Below are positions 1-10,100 of a DNA stretch of 64,000 nt, in pieces; the first letter of the stretch is position 1; every line of letters starts with the position of its first letter. A program made the position numbers and the translations under genes. Below the pieces are notes generated by a model. It had not been told where the DNA came from and did no database searches. It saw only the letters and a list, made by a program, of their open reading frames with translations. This DNA is from Chloroflexota bacterium (GTDB lineage Bacteria; Chloroflexota; Dehalococcoidia; UBA2979): the NCBI GenBank assembly GCA_026713865.1, contig JAPONQ010000026.1:36231-100230 (forward strand), written 5' to 3'.

Positions 1-1752
1 CATGCTGACGACGCGGGCTCCGATCCCCCGCGCCGCGAGCAGGTCGCGCGCCGCGCACGCCAGCGAGACCTCCGAACCCGTGGCGATCAGCAGCACCTCG
101 GGCGGCCGATCCCCCGGGGCGTCGGCGAGCACGTAGCCGCCGCGCGCCGCCCCGGCGCGCACGTGCTCCTGCGGCCCGAGCACGGGCAGGGCCTGCCGCG
201 AGAGCGCGAGCGCCGCCGGCTCGCGGCGCGCGATGGCGAGCCGCCAGCAGGCCGCCGTCTCGTTCGCGTCGGCCGGGCGGTAGACGGTGAGCCCGGGCAT
301 CGCGCGCAGAGAGGCGAGCTGCTCGATGGGCTGGTGGGTGGGGCCGTCCTCACCGAGTCCGATGGAGTCGTGCGTGAAGATGAAGGCGGCGTGCACGCGC
401 TGCAGCGCCGCCAGCCGCAGCGCGGGGCGCATGTAGTCGGAGAAGATGAGGAAGGTCCCCGCGTACGGCAGCACGCCGCCGTGGAGCGCCATCCCGTTCA
501 CGACGTTGCCCATCGCGTGCTCGCGCACCCCGAAGCGCAGGTTGCGTCCGCCCGGCAGCTCGGCGCCCTGATCGTCGTAGCCCTCGAGGTAGGTGTTGTT
601 CGAGGGGGCGAGGTCGGCGGAGCCGCCGACGAGGGTCGGAAGCAGCCCCGCCATCGCGTTGAGTACGCGCCCCGAGGCGGCGCGCGTCGCGAGCGAGCCT
701 CCCGGCTCGAAGGAGGGGATCGCCTCTGCCCACCCCCCGGGCAGCGTCCCGGCGAGGGATGCCCGCAGTTCCGCCGCGAGTTCAGGGTGCTGGCTCTGGT
801 ACTCCTCGAACAGCGCCCGCCACTCCGCCTCCTGCTTGCGGCCGCGGTCGCGCGCGCCCATCTCGGCGCGCACCGCCTCCGGCACGTGGAAGGCGGGCTC
901 TTCCGGCCATCCGAGGGCGCGCTTGGAAAGACGCACCTCCTCGACGCCGAGCGGCGCGCCGTGCGCGCTCGCGGTGCCGGCCTTGTTCGGGCTGCCGTGG
1001 GCGATCGTCGTGCTGACGACGATGAGCGAGGGACGGTCCTCCTCGTCGCGCGCGCGCGCCAGGGCCTCGGCGATCGCCTCCAGGTCGGTGCCGTCCGGCA
1101 CCTCCTCGACATCCCAGCCGTAGGCGCGGAAGCGCGCGGCGACGTCCTCGCGGAAGGCGAGGTCGGTGTCGCCCTCGATCGAGATCCCGTTGTCGTCGTA
1201 GAGGTAGATGAGGCGTCCCAGGCCGAGCGTGCCCGCGAGAGAGGCGGCCTCGGAGGCGACGCCCTCCATCAGATCGCCGTCGGAGACGATCCCGTAGACA
1301 CGGTGGTCGACCACCGGGAAGCCCGGGCGGTTGTAGCGCGCCGCCAGGAAGCGCTCGGCGATCGCCATCCCCACTCCCATCGCGAAGCCGGCCCCCAGCG
1401 GTCCGGTGGTGAGCTCCACCCCCGGTGTGTCGTGGCGCTCGGGGTGGCCCGGCGTGCGACTCTCCCACTGCCGGAAGCGCTCGATCTCCGTCAGCGGGAG
1501 GTCGTAGCCGGTGAGGTGCAGCAGCGCGTACAGGAGCATCGATGCGTGGCCGGCGGAGAGCACGAAGCGGTCGCGGTCGGGCCACTCGGGGTTCCCGGGG
1601 TTGTGGCGGAAGAAGCGCGTCCAGAGGGCGTGCGCCATCGGCGCTGCGCCCATCGGAGCTCCCGGGTGGCCGGAGTTCGCCTGCTGTACGGCGTCCATCG
1701 CGAGCGCCCGGATGGTGTTGACGCCGAGCTCGTCCACGCTCCGGCTCGCCAT
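1..1752 (-). CDS. tkt: Transketolase, 3' end beyond window
   Basis: Transketolase moves two-carbon ketol units between sugar phosphates with thiamine diphosphate in the cytosolic pentose phosphate pathway. The N-terminus shows the family features: an early [10 protein letters not shown] block, LSAGHAS, and the TTGPLGAG segment. [15 protein letters not shown] block followed by [10 protein letters not shown] is the cofactor/Mg site, and the second domain has the [15 protein letters not shown] motif. About 584 codons are present, so roughly the last 75-100 residues of a usual 660-680 aa enzyme are missing. The ATG at 1752 is preceded on the minus strand by GAGAGGGG. It is divergent from the M16 peptidase genes across a 168-base gap. 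The family assignment is secure. Confidence 0.97.
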   Translation of the reverse strand, partial: MASRSVDELGVNTIRALAMDAVQQANSGHPGAPMGAAPMAHALWTRFFRHNPGNPEWPDRDRFVLSAGHASMLLYALLHLTGYDLPLTEIERFRQWESRTPGHPERHDTPGVELTTGPLGAGFAMGVGMAIAERFLAARYNRPGFPVVDHRVYGIVSDGDLMEGVASEAASLAGTLGLGRLIYLYDDNGISIEGDTDLAFREDVAARFRAYGWDVEEVPDGTDLEAIAEALARARDEEDRPSLIVVSTTIAHGSPNKAGTASAHGAPLGVEEVRLSKRALGWPEEPAFHVPEAVRAEMGARDRGRKQEAEWRALFEEYQSQHPELAAELRASLAGTLPGGWAEAIPSFEPGGSLATRAASGRVLNAMAGLLPTLVGGSADLAPSNNTYLEGYDDQGAELPGGRNLRFGVREHAMGNVVNGMALHGGVLPYAGTFLIFSDYMRPALRLAALQRVHAAFIFTHDSIGLGEDGPTHQPIEQLASLRAMPGLTVYRPADANETAACWRLAIARREPAALALSRQALPVLGPQEHVRAGAARGGYVLADAPGDRPPEVLLIATGSEVSLACAARDLLAARGIGARVVSM

Positions 1753-1920
1753 ACGCGGGTCCCCTCTCGCCGCCGCCGCTACATTCTGCGCCAGCGGGCG
1801 TTCACAGCGCGAGCAGGGGCAGCCGGGTCGCCGGCCGCCGGCGGGGAGCGCCCGCGCGGCCGCGCGCGTACGCTGGCCGCGCGGGTGCGCGTTCCGCCTG
1901 CGTCGACGAGGGGGGAAGCC

Positions 1921-3294
1921 GTGGTCGAGGCGTGGGAGGGGTCTCGCGTGGAGTCGTCGGCGCGGCTCGCGATCTCCTTCCGGGAACAGCGCCTCCGGAA
2001 CGGCCTGCGGGTCATCGTCTCCCCCGATGACTCGGCTCCGGTCGTCACCGTCGCGCTCTACTACAACGTCGGGTTCCGGCTGGAGCCGCGCGGGCGCACG
2101 GGCTTCGCGCACCTCTTCGAGCACCTCATGTTCCAGGGCTCGGAGCAGATGGCGAAGCTTGAGTTCATCCGCATCGTTCAGCAGACGGGTGGGCTCCTGA
2201 ACGGGACGACCCGCCCCGACTTCACCAACTACTTCGAGACGCTGCCCTCGCACGCGCTCGAGCTCGCGCTCTGGATGGAGGCGGATCGCATGCGCGGACC
2301 CGTCATCACTCAGGCCGAGCTCGACAACCAGCGCGACGTCGTCAAGAACGAGATCCGCGTGAACGTGCTCAACCGCCCCTACGGAGGCTTCCCCTGGATC
2401 GACCTGGGCGCGCGCGCGTACTCCAACTGGGCGAACGCGCACAACGGCTACGGGGACATGCAGGATCTCGACGCCGCGACGCTCGAAGATGTGCGCGACT
2501 TCTTCGCGCGCTACTACGCGCCGGCCAACGCGGTGCTGGTCATCGTCGGCGACGCCGACGCCCGGGAGGCGCTCGCGCTCGCTGAGCGTCACTTCTCCGA
2601 GATCCCGTCCCAGGCCGCGCCCGCGGAGCCCGACATCGCCGAGCCGCGCCGCCTCCGGGAGGAGCGCTTCCGGATGGAGGATCCGCTCGCCCACCTCCCC
2701 GCTCTCGCGCTCGGCTACCACGTGCCGGAGCGGGGAACGGCGGATTTCTTCGCGCTGGGCCTGCTCGATCAGGTGCTCCTGCAGGGCGACGACGCGCTGC
2801 TGCGCCGCGAGCTCGTCCACGAGCGTGGCCTCACCGACGAGCTGCACGGCGGGATGAACCTCCTGGGCAACATGTTCAACGGGCGCACGCCGATGCTCTG
2901 GGCGCCGTGGCTCATCCACGACCGGGAGGCGAGCGTCGAGACGGTGCTGGGAGCCATCGATGCGGTCGTCGAGCGCGTCCGGGAGCATCCTCTCCCCGCC
3001 GACGACTTCGCGAGGGCGAAGCTCAAGGCCCGCTCCGCGCTCTACGAGACGGCCGCAGGGGGCATGTTCCCCGGCCTCGGCCGGGCCGATCTGCTCGCGA
3101 GCGCTGCGCTGATCGACGGCGATACGGGCTGGATCAACGGCGTCGAAGAGCGCCTGGAGGATCTGACTCCCGGAGTCGTGCTCGCGACGGCGAGAGAGTA
3201 CCTGCGCTCCAGCAACCGCGCCGTGCTCGCCGTGGAGGCCGGGGCGGGGCCCGATGCCTCCCCGGATCCGCCCGACGCGACCGGTGCGTCGTGA
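1921..3294 (+). CDS. M16 zinc metallopeptidase, catalytic subunit
   Basis: The protein is a 457 aa insulinase-type (M16B) peptidase that degrades or processes peptides. The inverted zinc motif is complete: H64-L-F-E67-H68, with the third ligand E144 in the NQRDVVKNE segment 76 residues after H68, exactly the family spacing. A GTG at 1921 preceded by GAGGGGGGA was chosen as start because homology begins about 20 residues later; the reading frame stays open far upstream only as antisense of transketolase. No signal peptide is seen, so it is probably cytoplasmic. It overlaps the next gene in a GTGA junction, so the two subunits should be made together as a heterodimer like mitochondrial processing peptidase or other bacterial M16 pairs. 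Substrate unknown. Confidence 0.93.
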   Translation: MVEAWEGSRVESSARLAISFREQRLRNGLRVIVSPDDSAPVVTVALYYNVGFRLEPRGRTGFAHLFEHLMFQGSEQMAKLEFIRIVQQTGGLLNGTTRPDFTNYFETLPSHALELALWMEADRMRGPVITQAELDNQRDVVKNEIRVNVLNRPYGGFPWIDLGARAYSNWANAHNGYGDMQDLDAATLEDVRDFFARYYAPANAVLVIVGDADAREALALAERHFSEIPSQAAPAEPDIAEPRRLREERFRMEDPLAHLPALALGYHVPERGTADFFALGLLDQVLLQGDDALLRRELVHERGLTDELHGGMNLLGNMFNGRTPMLWAPWLIHDREASVETVLGAIDAVVERVREHPLPADDFARAKLKARSALYETAAGGMFPGLGRADLLASAALIDGDTGWINGVEERLEDLTPGVVLATAREYLRSSNRAVLAVEAGAGPDASPDPPDATGAS

Positions 3295-4643
3295 GCCCCG
3301 GCGAGCGCCCCGCCGTGGGCCGCCCCCCCGCCTGGCGGCTCCCCCCGCTCGAGGAGAGGCGGCTCCCCGGCGGGCTCGGGCTCACCCTGGTGCCACTCGG
3401 CACGGTGCCGAAGGCGACGCTTCGCCTCGTGACCCGCGCCGGGGCGGTGCTCGAGGGCGAGGGCGAGACCTGGCTCTCGCGCCTCGCGGCCCGCTACCTG
3501 AAGGAGGGCACCTCGACCCGCGACGCCTCCGCCCTCGCCGTCCGCGTCGCGGACCTCGGCGGCGAGCTCGACATCGACTCCGACGACGACGGCCTCTGGC
3601 TCGAGATGCGGGTTCTCTCCGAGTTCGCTCCCGACGCCGTGGAGCTGCTCGCGGAGGTCGTCCGCACGCCAGCCCTGCCTCCGGGGGCGCTGGAGCGGCT
3701 GCGCGCCGACCTCGACCGGCAGCTGGCGCTCGCGCGCTCCGAGCCGGGAGCTCTGACTCTCGAGCGCTTCCGCAGCGCGCTCTACGGCTCCCATCCCTAC
3801 GGTCGCGTGCTCGCCGACCCGGCGGAGATCGACTCCTTCTCGCTCTCGGCCGTCGGCGACTTCCTTGGGCGCGCGCTGGATGCGGCCGGGAGCCGTCTCT
3901 ACGTGGCGGGAAGCTTCGACGCAGCGGCGGTCGGCCGCGCGGCGGCGAGCGCGCTGGGCGACTGGACATCGGCCCGGCGGGCGGAGGGGCCGGACCCCGA
4001 GCCCGTCGTTGGCCGGGCGATTCACCTCGGCGACCGGCCCGGCGCCCCGCAGTCGACGATCCAGATCGGCCTTCCCGTGCCCGGGCCCTCGCACCCCGAC
4101 TTCGTGCCGTTGATGGTTGCCGACGCGCTTCTGGGGGGTTCCTTCATGTCGCGGATCACGACCAATATCCGCGAGCAGAAGGGATACACCTACTCGCCGC
4201 GGAGCGCCGTCGCCGCGCTCCGTGGCGGCGCCTACTGGGTCGAGACGGCCGACGTGACCACCTCGGTGACGGGAGCCTCGCTCGCGGAGATCATCGGCGA
4301 GATCGAGCGCCTCGGCACCCGGCCTCCCCCTGCCGACGAGCTCGCCGGCATCCAGAACTACGTCGCCGGCGTGCAGCTGATGCGCGGCGCGACCGCCCCG
4401 GGGCTGCTGGGGGTGCTCGCGTTCCTCGATCTCCACGCCCTGGGGGAGGAGTGGGCCGGGAGCTTCGTGGAACGCGTCTACGGGGTCACTCCGCAGGAGG
4501 TGCAGCGTGTCGTCGCCGAGCACCTGAGGCCGGAGGAGATGACGATCGCCGTGACCGGCGACGCCGCCCGGATCTCGGAGCAGCTCGACCCGTTCGGCCC
4601 CATCGTCCCGTCCGGGGAGCCGTCGACCCGCTCCGGGCGCTGA
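3291..4643 (+). CDS. M16 family peptidase-like, non-catalytic subunit
   Basis: The protein has 450 aa and the two-domain M16 fold. The place where HxxEH should stand reads [10 protein letters not shown], so the zinc ligands are lost. The C-terminal half keeps the conserved substrate-binding patch [17 protein letters not shown] with its Arg and Tyr. This is the pattern of the regulatory partner in M16B heterodimers. The GTG start at 3291 overlaps the TGA of the catalytic gene (GTGA), indicating translational coupling. An inactive partner that helps bind peptide is the best reading; it should not be annotated as an active protease. Confidence 0.9.
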   Translation: MSPGERPAVGRPPAWRLPPLEERRLPGGLGLTLVPLGTVPKATLRLVTRAGAVLEGEGETWLSRLAARYLKEGTSTRDASALAVRVADLGGELDIDSDDDGLWLEMRVLSEFAPDAVELLAEVVRTPALPPGALERLRADLDRQLALARSEPGALTLERFRSALYGSHPYGRVLADPAEIDSFSLSAVGDFLGRALDAAGSRLYVAGSFDAAAVGRAAASALGDWTSARRAEGPDPEPVVGRAIHLGDRPGAPQSTIQIGLPVPGPSHPDFVPLMVADALLGGSFMSRITTNIREQKGYTYSPRSAVAALRGGAYWVETADVTTSVTGASLAEIIGEIERLGTRPPPADELAGIQNYVAGVQLMRGATAPGLLGVLAFLDLHALGEEWAGSFVERVYGVTPQEVQRVVAEHLRPEEMTIAVTGDAARISEQLDPFGPIVPSGEPSTRSGR

Positions 4644-4737
4644 GCCGCCCCGTCGCCCCGCCCGGCCGCGTTCGGCTATGGTGGGACACCGTCGCGCGCC
4701 CGGGGCCAGGCCGTCGCGGTCGGATCGGGGGTGGACG

Positions 4738-5301
4738 GTGAGCGACGCCTCGATGCCTCCCGATCTCGCGTCGCCGCGCGCGAAGAGCCCCGACGAACTC
4801 GTCCAGCAGGCGATGCACGAGCTTCCCTACGGGATCTACATCGTCGGGTCGGTCCGCGACGGCGAGCCGAACGGCATGATCGCCGACTGGGTGATGCAGG
4901 TCTCGTTCCGCCCGCGACTGCTCGCGGTCGCCTTCGAGCGCAGCTCTTACAGCCTGGCGAGCATCCGCGCGAATCGCGCCTTCACGGTGAATCTCCTCGC
5001 CGAGGACGGCATGACCCTGGCGGCCCGCTTCCTGCAGCCGCGCGAGGGCGCGAAGATCCGGGGCCGGAGCGAGCGGGCGCAGGCCGTCGTGCACCGCAAG
5101 CTGGACGGCGTCGAGTACAGCGTCGACGCTCGCGGCTGTCCCCTGCTCGGGGAGGCGCTCGCCGTCTTCGAGTGCGAAGCGGAGCAGTTCGTCGACGCCG
5201 GCGATCACGAGCTCGTGCTCGGCCGCGTGCTCGACGCGCGCCTGCTCCGCTCGGCGGATCCGCTGACGTCGGTCTACACGGGCTGGAGCTACTCCGGCTG
5301 A
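4738..5301 (+). CDS. Flavin reductase-like (FMN-binding) domain protein
   Basis: The protein has 187 aa with the split-barrel flavin reductase-like fold. The recognisable core is PYGIYIVGS, then a GMIADWVMQVSFRP segment where flavin reductases hold FMN, FTVNLLAE, and a C-terminal half with CPLLGEALAVFEC and DHELVLGRVLDA. Such proteins reduce flavin with NAD(P)H or serve as the reductase half of two-component monooxygenases. No monooxygenase is adjacent, although two luciferase-like oxidoreductases lie further right. GTG at 4738 was chosen because the homologous region starts soon after and a purine-rich GGGGGTGGA precedes it. A TATGGT hexamer at 4677 could be the -10 element. The exact substrate is unknown. 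Confidence 0.85.
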   Translation: MSDASMPPDLASPRAKSPDELVQQAMHELPYGIYIVGSVRDGEPNGMIADWVMQVSFRPRLLAVAFERSSYSLASIRANRAFTVNLLAEDGMTLAARFLQPREGAKIRGRSERAQAVVHRKLDGVEYSVDARGCPLLGEALAVFECEAEQFVDAGDHELVLGRVLDARLLRSADPLTSVYTGWSYSG

Positions 5302-5365
5302 CGGAGCGCCCGCCTCGTCCCGGCGCGCCGCCTCCCGACGCCCCGGGTCGCGGCAGGGAGGAGTG

Positions 5366-6532
5366 ATGGTCGCTTCCGGGGAGCTCGACGCCGACGTCGT
5401 CGTGGTCGGGGCCGGCGTCGTCGGGCTCGCCGTCGCGGTTCGCCTCGCGCGGGAGCGTTCCGTGGTCGTGATCGAGCGGCGTGAGGGGCCGGCGCTCGAG
5501 ACGAGCGCGCACAACTCGCAGGTGGTGCACGCCGGCATCTACTCCCCGGCCGGCTCGCTCAAGCACCTGCTCTGCGTCGCCGGCAACCGCGCCCTCTACG
5601 CGTGGTGCGAGCGGTACGACGTCCCCGCCGGGCGTACCGGGAAGCTCGTCGCTGCGCTCACCGAGCGTGAGCTGCCGGCGCTCGATCTCGTCTGGGAGCA
5701 GGCCGCCGCCAACGGGGTCCCGGGGATGAGGCGGCTGACCGCGGCCGAGGCGCGCGCGCTGGAGCCGGCCGTGCCCTCCCGGGCGGCGCTCTACTCCGGC
5801 TCCTCCGGCGTCGTCGACGCCGCCGTCTACGCGCGCTCGCTCGAGAGCGAGGCGCGCTCCCGGGGCGTGCTGATCGCCTACCGCCACGAGCTGCGGGGGG
5901 CGGCCCGCGCCGCCGCCGGCTTCGCGCTCGAGGTCGCCGACCCGGATGCCCTCCCGCAGCGGCTGCGCTGCGGCGCCCTCGTCAACGCGGCCGGCCACGG
6001 CGCGCCCCTCGTCGCCCGGTCGGCCGGCTACCCGCTCGACGGCGAGGACGCCGTCCCGGTCCTCCGGCAGCGTGTGAACAAGGGGCGCTACTACGACGTG
6101 GTCGACACCTCCCTGGCGCGCAGCGTGTCGCGGCACGTCTACCCGGTCCCCCCGGACGGCGGCGGCATGGGCGGGCAGCTCGCGCTCACCGGCGGCCTCG
6201 GGGTCCACCTCACCGTCGATCTCGACGGCGGCCTGCGCCTCGGGCCGGACAGCGAGTGGCTGGCCGATGGTGCACCGCTCGACTACCGCGCGAACGACGA
6301 CAGGCGGCAGGAGTTCCTCGCCGCCGGGCGCCGCCTGCTTCCGGCGCTCCGCGCTGAGACGATCGCTCCGGGTCAGATCGGCTACCGTCCGAAGCTGCAC
6401 GGTCCGGGGGAGCCGGCGGCCGACTTCCTGATCTGGCACGATCGCGGATACCTGCACCTGGGCGGAATCGAGTCGCCGGGACTCACCGCCTCGCTCGCGA
6501 TCGCGGAGGAGGTCGCCGCGCACCTTCCATGA
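5366..6532 (+). CDS. lhgO: L-2-hydroxyglutarate oxidase/dehydrogenase-like flavoprotein
   Basis: The protein has 388 aa and a DAO-type FAD oxidoreductase fold with the dinucleotide motif G15-x-G17-x-x-G20. The segments HNSQVVHAGIYSPAGSLK, LCVAGNRALYAWC and GKLVAAL match the L2HGDH/LhgO subfamily well. That family oxidises L-2-hydroxyglutarate to 2-oxoglutarate and passes electrons to quinone or oxygen. ATG 5366 was preferred over the adjacent GTG 5363 because AGGGAGG lies at the right distance from it. The gene follows the flavin reductase by 64 bases and faces a binding-protein gene. In the 38-base convergent gap a GCCGGC-loop-GCCGGC stem may help termination. A different 2-hydroxyacid substrate cannot be excluded. 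Confidence 0.85.
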   Translation: MVASGELDADVVVVGAGVVGLAVAVRLARERSVVVIERREGPALETSAHNSQVVHAGIYSPAGSLKHLLCVAGNRALYAWCERYDVPAGRTGKLVAALTERELPALDLVWEQAAANGVPGMRRLTAAEARALEPAVPSRAALYSGSSGVVDAAVYARSLESEARSRGVLIAYRHELRGAARAAAGFALEVADPDALPQRLRCGALVNAAGHGAPLVARSAGYPLDGEDAVPVLRQRVNKGRYYDVVDTSLARSVSRHVYPVPPDGGGMGGQLALTGGLGVHLTVDLDGGLRLGPDSEWLADGAPLDYRANDDRRQEFLAAGRRLLPALRAETIAPGQIGYRPKLHGPGEPAADFLIWHDRGYLHLGGIESPGLTASLAIAEEVAAHLP

Positions 6533-6570
6533 GGGCCGGCTCGGACCGCCGGCGATGTGGCGCTGGGGCT

Positions 6571-7785
6571 CTACTCGTTCGGGCCGAGCGCGACGTCCCG
6601 GAGGGCGAGCGTCGTGAACTCGCCGTTGCGGTAGGTGACGACCGCGTACGTCGCGACGGTGACGTCGCCCGCGCCGTCGAAGTCGATCGGTCCGCTCACG
6701 CCGACGTAGTCGATCTCGACGCCGCTCCGGATGAGGTCGGAACACTCGCCGTAGCTGCGGCACTGGGTCCCGTGCCTCGTGACGTCGGAGAGTGCCTCCA
6801 TCATCCTCTCTCCATCGACGCTGCCCGCGATCTCCGCGGCGAGCGTCAGCAGCACGACGCAGTCGTAGACGGCGGCGGGGTAGGCCGCCGTCGCCGGAGT
6901 CGGGACGGTGATCCGCTCGTTGAAAGAGCCCCGCGTGGCGGGCTGGACGAGCCTCAACCCGTCCACCACCGTCGCGTCGTCGGGATCGATCAGGCGTGCG
7001 AGATCGGGATCGGCGAGTCCGTTGCCGAGGTACTGCCGGTGGGGGCCGTAGCCGGCGTCGAGCAGGCCCCGGATGAGCGACACGCCCTCGGCGAAGACCA
7101 GGTTGACGACGGCCTCGGCGCCGGAGCTCGCCACGGCGGCGATCTCGCCGTCGAACGTCGTCTGCCGGGGGTCGTAGAGGATGACCGAGAGGTCGACGCC
7201 GCTCTCCGAGAGGCGCCGCGCGAGTTCGCCGGCGAGCGAGCGTCCCCAGTCGTCGTCGCGCGCGACGATCGCGACGCGGCCGTGGCCGTCGTCGGTGATC
7301 AGGCCGGCCAGAAGGGGGGCGATCGCCCGATCGGAGGGCACGGTGCGGATGTAGTAGGCGGCACTCTCCTGCGTGCTGAAGGCGGGCGAGGTGTTCGAGC
7401 CGGAGCACTGCGGGATCCGCTCCCGGTAGAGCGTCTCGATGAAGGACTGCGACACGCCGGAGGCGCCGGCGCCCACGATCGCCTCCACGCCCTCGCCGAG
7501 GAGCCAATCGACGGCGGCCGGAGCGGCGGCGGGGTCCGTCCCCGAGTCCGCGTGTGTGATCGTGAGCAGGCCGCCGGCGGCGCGGATGTCCGACTCGGCG
7601 AGCCGGACGGCCTCCAGCATCGGCAGGCCGATGCTGGAGAGCGACCCGCTCGCCGGCAGCACGGCCCCGACGTGGATCGCGACGCGGTGCGAGTCGCCCG
7701 CGTCCCCGCAGGCGCGCAGCCCGACCAGGGCCGCGAGCAGCAACGCCAGGAGAGTGATCGCGAGCCGGCTGGGCGTTCGTCTCAT
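6571..7785 (-). CDS. Branched-chain/amide-type ABC substrate-binding protein
   Basis: The protein has 404 aa and is a Leu/Ile/Val-type periplasmic binding protein (type I fold). The N-terminus has basic residues and a hydrophobic run (LAITLLALLLAALVGL) ending in L-R-A-C26. This is a near-lipobox with an unusual Arg at -2, so it is either a lipoprotein or an ordinary secreted protein. The core has VGAVLPASGSLSSIG, AVRLAESDIRAAGG, VDWLLGEGVEAIVGAG, VAIVARDDDWGRSLA and YDCVVLLTLAAEIAGS, all typical of this family. No permease or ATPase gene is in the window, so transport partners are unlinked or it serves as a sensor. ATG 7785 was chosen for the signal sequence; the ribosome binding site is weak. 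Confidence 0.88.
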   Translation of the reverse strand: MRRTPSRLAITLLALLLAALVGLRACGDAGDSHRVAIHVGAVLPASGSLSSIGLPMLEAVRLAESDIRAAGGLLTITHADSGTDPAAAPAAVDWLLGEGVEAIVGAGASGVSQSFIETLYRERIPQCSGSNTSPAFSTQESAAYYIRTVPSDRAIAPLLAGLITDDGHGRVAIVARDDDWGRSLAGELARRLSESGVDLSVILYDPRQTTFDGEIAAVASSGAEAVVNLVFAEGVSLIRGLLDAGYGPHRQYLGNGLADPDLARLIDPDDATVVDGLRLVQPATRGSFNERITVPTPATAAYPAAVYDCVVLLTLAAEIAGSVDGERMMEALSDVTRHGTQCRSYGECSDLIRSGVEIDYVGVSGPIDFDGAGDVTVATYAVVTYRNGEFTTLALRDVALGPNE

Positions 7786-8037
7786 CTTCGCGGCAGCATA
7801 CCCGAGGGGGATCCCGGCCCCGTCGCGTCCGGAGGGAAGCCGGGCGGAGGTCGCCGGGACCCGGTCAGTGCGGGGCGCCGAGGATCGCCGCAGCCGGCGC
7901 GTCGCCGCCCCGGGAGCATGCGCGCGTTGCGCACGGCCGCCCGCCGCCGCTGATCCGCAAACCCGTCTCGCCCTGTGGCCCTCGGCGCGGGATGCTATGA
8001 GGATAGCGTGGCGACGGTGCGCTCCGTGAGGTGTCAG

Positions 8038-9372
8038 ATGGTGCGGGCGTCGGGCGCCGGCTCCGGCGAGGAGACGGCCTCCCTGGTCGAACGGCTCTGG
8101 AGCGGGCACGAGAGCTCATCGCTGCTGTCCCGTGCCGCGCGGGCGGTGGGTGCGGGGAGCGCCACCGACTGGGGCATGCCGCCAACGGTCGACGCGCCCG
8201 AGGGCATGATCATGCTCGGGGGCGGCATCCCCGACCCGGGAACGCTCCCGCGTGCCGAGCTCTCCGCGGCGCTCGGGCGGGTGCTTGCCGTGCCGGGCGA
8301 CGGCGCGCTCCGCTACGCGGGTGCGCTCGGCTACGACGCCCTCCGTGAGGCGATCGCCCGCCGCAGCGGAGAGGGCGCGGGCGCCGAGCAGATCATGCTC
8401 ACCAACGGCTCCGCCGGCGCGATCGACATCGTCTGCTCCACCTTTCTCGATCCGGGCGACGTCGTGGTCGTCGAGTCACCGACCTTCTCCGGCTCGACGC
8501 GCACCTTCCGCGGCCACGGCGCCGAGGTCGCGACCGTGCCCGTCGACGGCGACGGGCTCGATGTCGAGGCGCTCGCCGCGCTGCTCGGCCGCCTGGAGGA
8601 GGAGGGGCGGCGGGCGAAGCTCGTCTACACCATCCCCACCTACCACAACCCGACGGGCGCGACGCTCTCGCTCGAGCGTCGCCGCCGGCTGCTGCACCTC
8701 GCCGCCGGGCACGGCGCGCTCGTGATCGAGGACGACGCCTACGGCGAGATCGCCTTCGACGACGCCCGCCCGCCGTCGCTGGTCTCGCTCGCGGGCGGCG
8801 TCGGGGTCGTCGCCGTGCGGACCTTCTCGAAGATCCTCGCGACCGGGCTGCGGGTGGGCTGGATCCGCGCAGAAGCGCCGCTGATCGGGCAGATGGCGAC
8901 GGTGCGCCACGACATGGGGGGCAGCCCCCTGCTCCACGCGATGCTCGTCGAGTACATGGCGGAAGGCCGGCTCGAGACGCACGTCGCCCGTATGCGCCCC
9001 CTCTATGCCGCACGCGCCAGCGTGCTGGCCGAGGCGCTCCGCAGGCACGCCTCGCCCCACCTCGACTTCGTCCCGCCGCGCGGGGGCTTCTTTCTCTGGG
9101 TGCGGCTCGCAGCCCGTCTCTCGGCCCCCGCCCTGCAGCGGGTCGCGATCGAGGAGGGCGTCTCCTTCCCCGTCGGGCACGCCTTCTACCCGGAGCGCGG
9201 CGCCGCCGCCGAGCGCCACATCCGCCTCGCCTACTCCACGCTCCCCGAGCGGGAGCTGGGCGAGGCGGCGCGGCGCATCGGCCGGGCCTGCCGGCGCGTC
9301 GCCGCGGACGCCGCCACCCGCCCGGTCGGCAGGCGGCCCCAGACGAAGAGCCGCTTGAAGGGGAAGAGGTAG
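8038..9372 (+). CDS. PLP-dependent aminotransferase, class I/II (2-aminoadipate transaminase-like)
   Basis: The protein has 444 aa and a fold-type I aminotransferase of the kind that forms the C-terminal domain of MocR regulators or stands alone as 2-aminoadipate/aromatic aminotransferases. Visible signatures are GGGIPDP near the N-terminus, TNGSAGAIDI, PTYHNPTG, VIEDDAYGE and the PLP lysine K265 in TFSKILATGLRVGW. No N-terminal wHTH domain is present. ATG 8038 follows GTGAGG by 6 bases; an upstream in-frame GTG at 8010 is less likely. The last 47 codons run antisense into the end of the methyltransferase gene and look poorly conserved, so the functional protein probably ends near RRIGRACR and the tail is extra. 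Amino acid substrate unknown. Confidence 0.9.
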   Translation: MVRASGAGSGEETASLVERLWSGHESSSLLSRAARAVGAGSATDWGMPPTVDAPEGMIMLGGGIPDPGTLPRAELSAALGRVLAVPGDGALRYAGALGYDALREAIARRSGEGAGAEQIMLTNGSAGAIDIVCSTFLDPGDVVVVESPTFSGSTRTFRGHGAEVATVPVDGDGLDVEALAALLGRLEEEGRRAKLVYTIPTYHNPTGATLSLERRRRLLHLAAGHGALVIEDDAYGEIAFDDARPPSLVSLAGGVGVVAVRTFSKILATGLRVGWIRAEAPLIGQMATVRHDMGGSPLLHAMLVEYMAEGRLETHVARMRPLYAARASVLAEALRRHASPHLDFVPPRGGFFLWVRLAARLSAPALQRVAIEEGVSFPVGHAFYPERGAAAERHIRLAYSTLPERELGEAARRIGRACRRVAADAATRPVGRRPQTKSRLKGKR

Positions 9373-10100
9373 GGGCGGCTGTCCGGCCCGTGCGCCCGCA
9401 GGCGACGGGCGTACTCGCCCAGCAGCCGCTCGTAGAGCGGGCCCGCCAGCCGCTCGCGGAAGGGAGTCAGCAGCGAGCCCTCCATCCAGGAGACGACGGA
9501 GTCGACGGAGGGCAGCAGGTGCTCGTACACCTGCAGGCGTACCAGCCGCCGCTCGAAGCCGAGGGTGAAGAGCATTTCGGCGTAGCGCTCGGGCGGGAGC
9601 ACCGGAAACGGCCGCTCGTATCCCGCCATCCGATCGCGGTACGGCGGCTCGCCGGCGAGCTCGCGCGCGACCGTGTGCGAGGGGTGATCGTCGCTGACCG
9701 GCATCTGCGCGGCGATCTGTCCGCCGGCGGCGAGCAGGCCGGCGAGTCGAGGCCAGAGTTCCTCGTGGTGCTCCACCCACTGGAGGGCGGCGTTCGAGAA
9801 GATGAGGTCGGGAGGCGCCGCGGGCGTCCACGTGCGGATGTCCGCGCGCTGGAAGAGGAGGGCCTCATGCCGCCTCGGCGCCGCCTCGGCGAGCATCGTC
9901 TCCGAGGAGTCGATGCCGGTCGTCTCCCGGGCGTCGAGCGCGGCGTGCAGCCACGCCGTGAGCTCGCCGGTGCCGCAGCCCAGGTCGGCGACGCGCATCG
10001 ACTCCGCCGGCTCGACCAGCGACGCGAGATCGCGGTAGGGCTGCGCGCGCTGCTCGCGGAAGCGCTCGTACTGCAGGGGATCCCAGGCCGAGCCCGGCAT
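9231..10100 (-). CDS. Class I SAM methyltransferase, trans-aconitate methyltransferase-like
   Basis: The protein has 289 aa and a Rossmann methyltransferase fold. Motif I is VADLGCGTGELTAWL near residues 37-51, and motif II-like TGIDSSETML follows. The segment DLIFSNAALQWVEHHEELWPRL and the C-terminal YLFPFKRLFVWGR resemble Tam, which esterifies trans-aconitate and related acids. The ATG at 10100 overlaps the TGA of the nitrilase-like gene (TGATG), so translation is coupled. Its 3' end overlaps the aminotransferase gene on the other strand by 142 bases. A small-acid methyltransferase is likely but the acceptor is uncertain. Confidence 0.86.
   Translation of the reverse strand: MPGSAWDPLQYERFREQRAQPYRDLASLVEPAESMRVADLGCGTGELTAWLHAALDARETTGIDSSETMLAEAAPRRHEALLFQRADIRTWTPAAPPDLIFSNAALQWVEHHEELWPRLAGLLAAGGQIAAQMPVSDDHPSHTVARELAGEPPYRDRMAGYERPFPVLPPERYAEMLFTLGFERRLVRLQVYEHLLPSVDSVVSWMEGSLLTPFRERLAGPLYERLLGEYARRLRAHGPDSRPYLFPFKRLFVWGRLPTGRVAASAATRRQARPMRRAASPSSRSGSVE

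Noticed and set aside
163..1920. Long plus-strand open frame upstream of the M16 gene
   Set aside because: It lies antisense to the transketolase gene; the translation is Arg/Gly-rich without family similarity, and M16 homology starts only after 1921.
3042..4523. 493-codon minus-strand frame
   Set aside because: Antisense to the second M16 gene; low-complexity translation typical of high-GC shadow frames.
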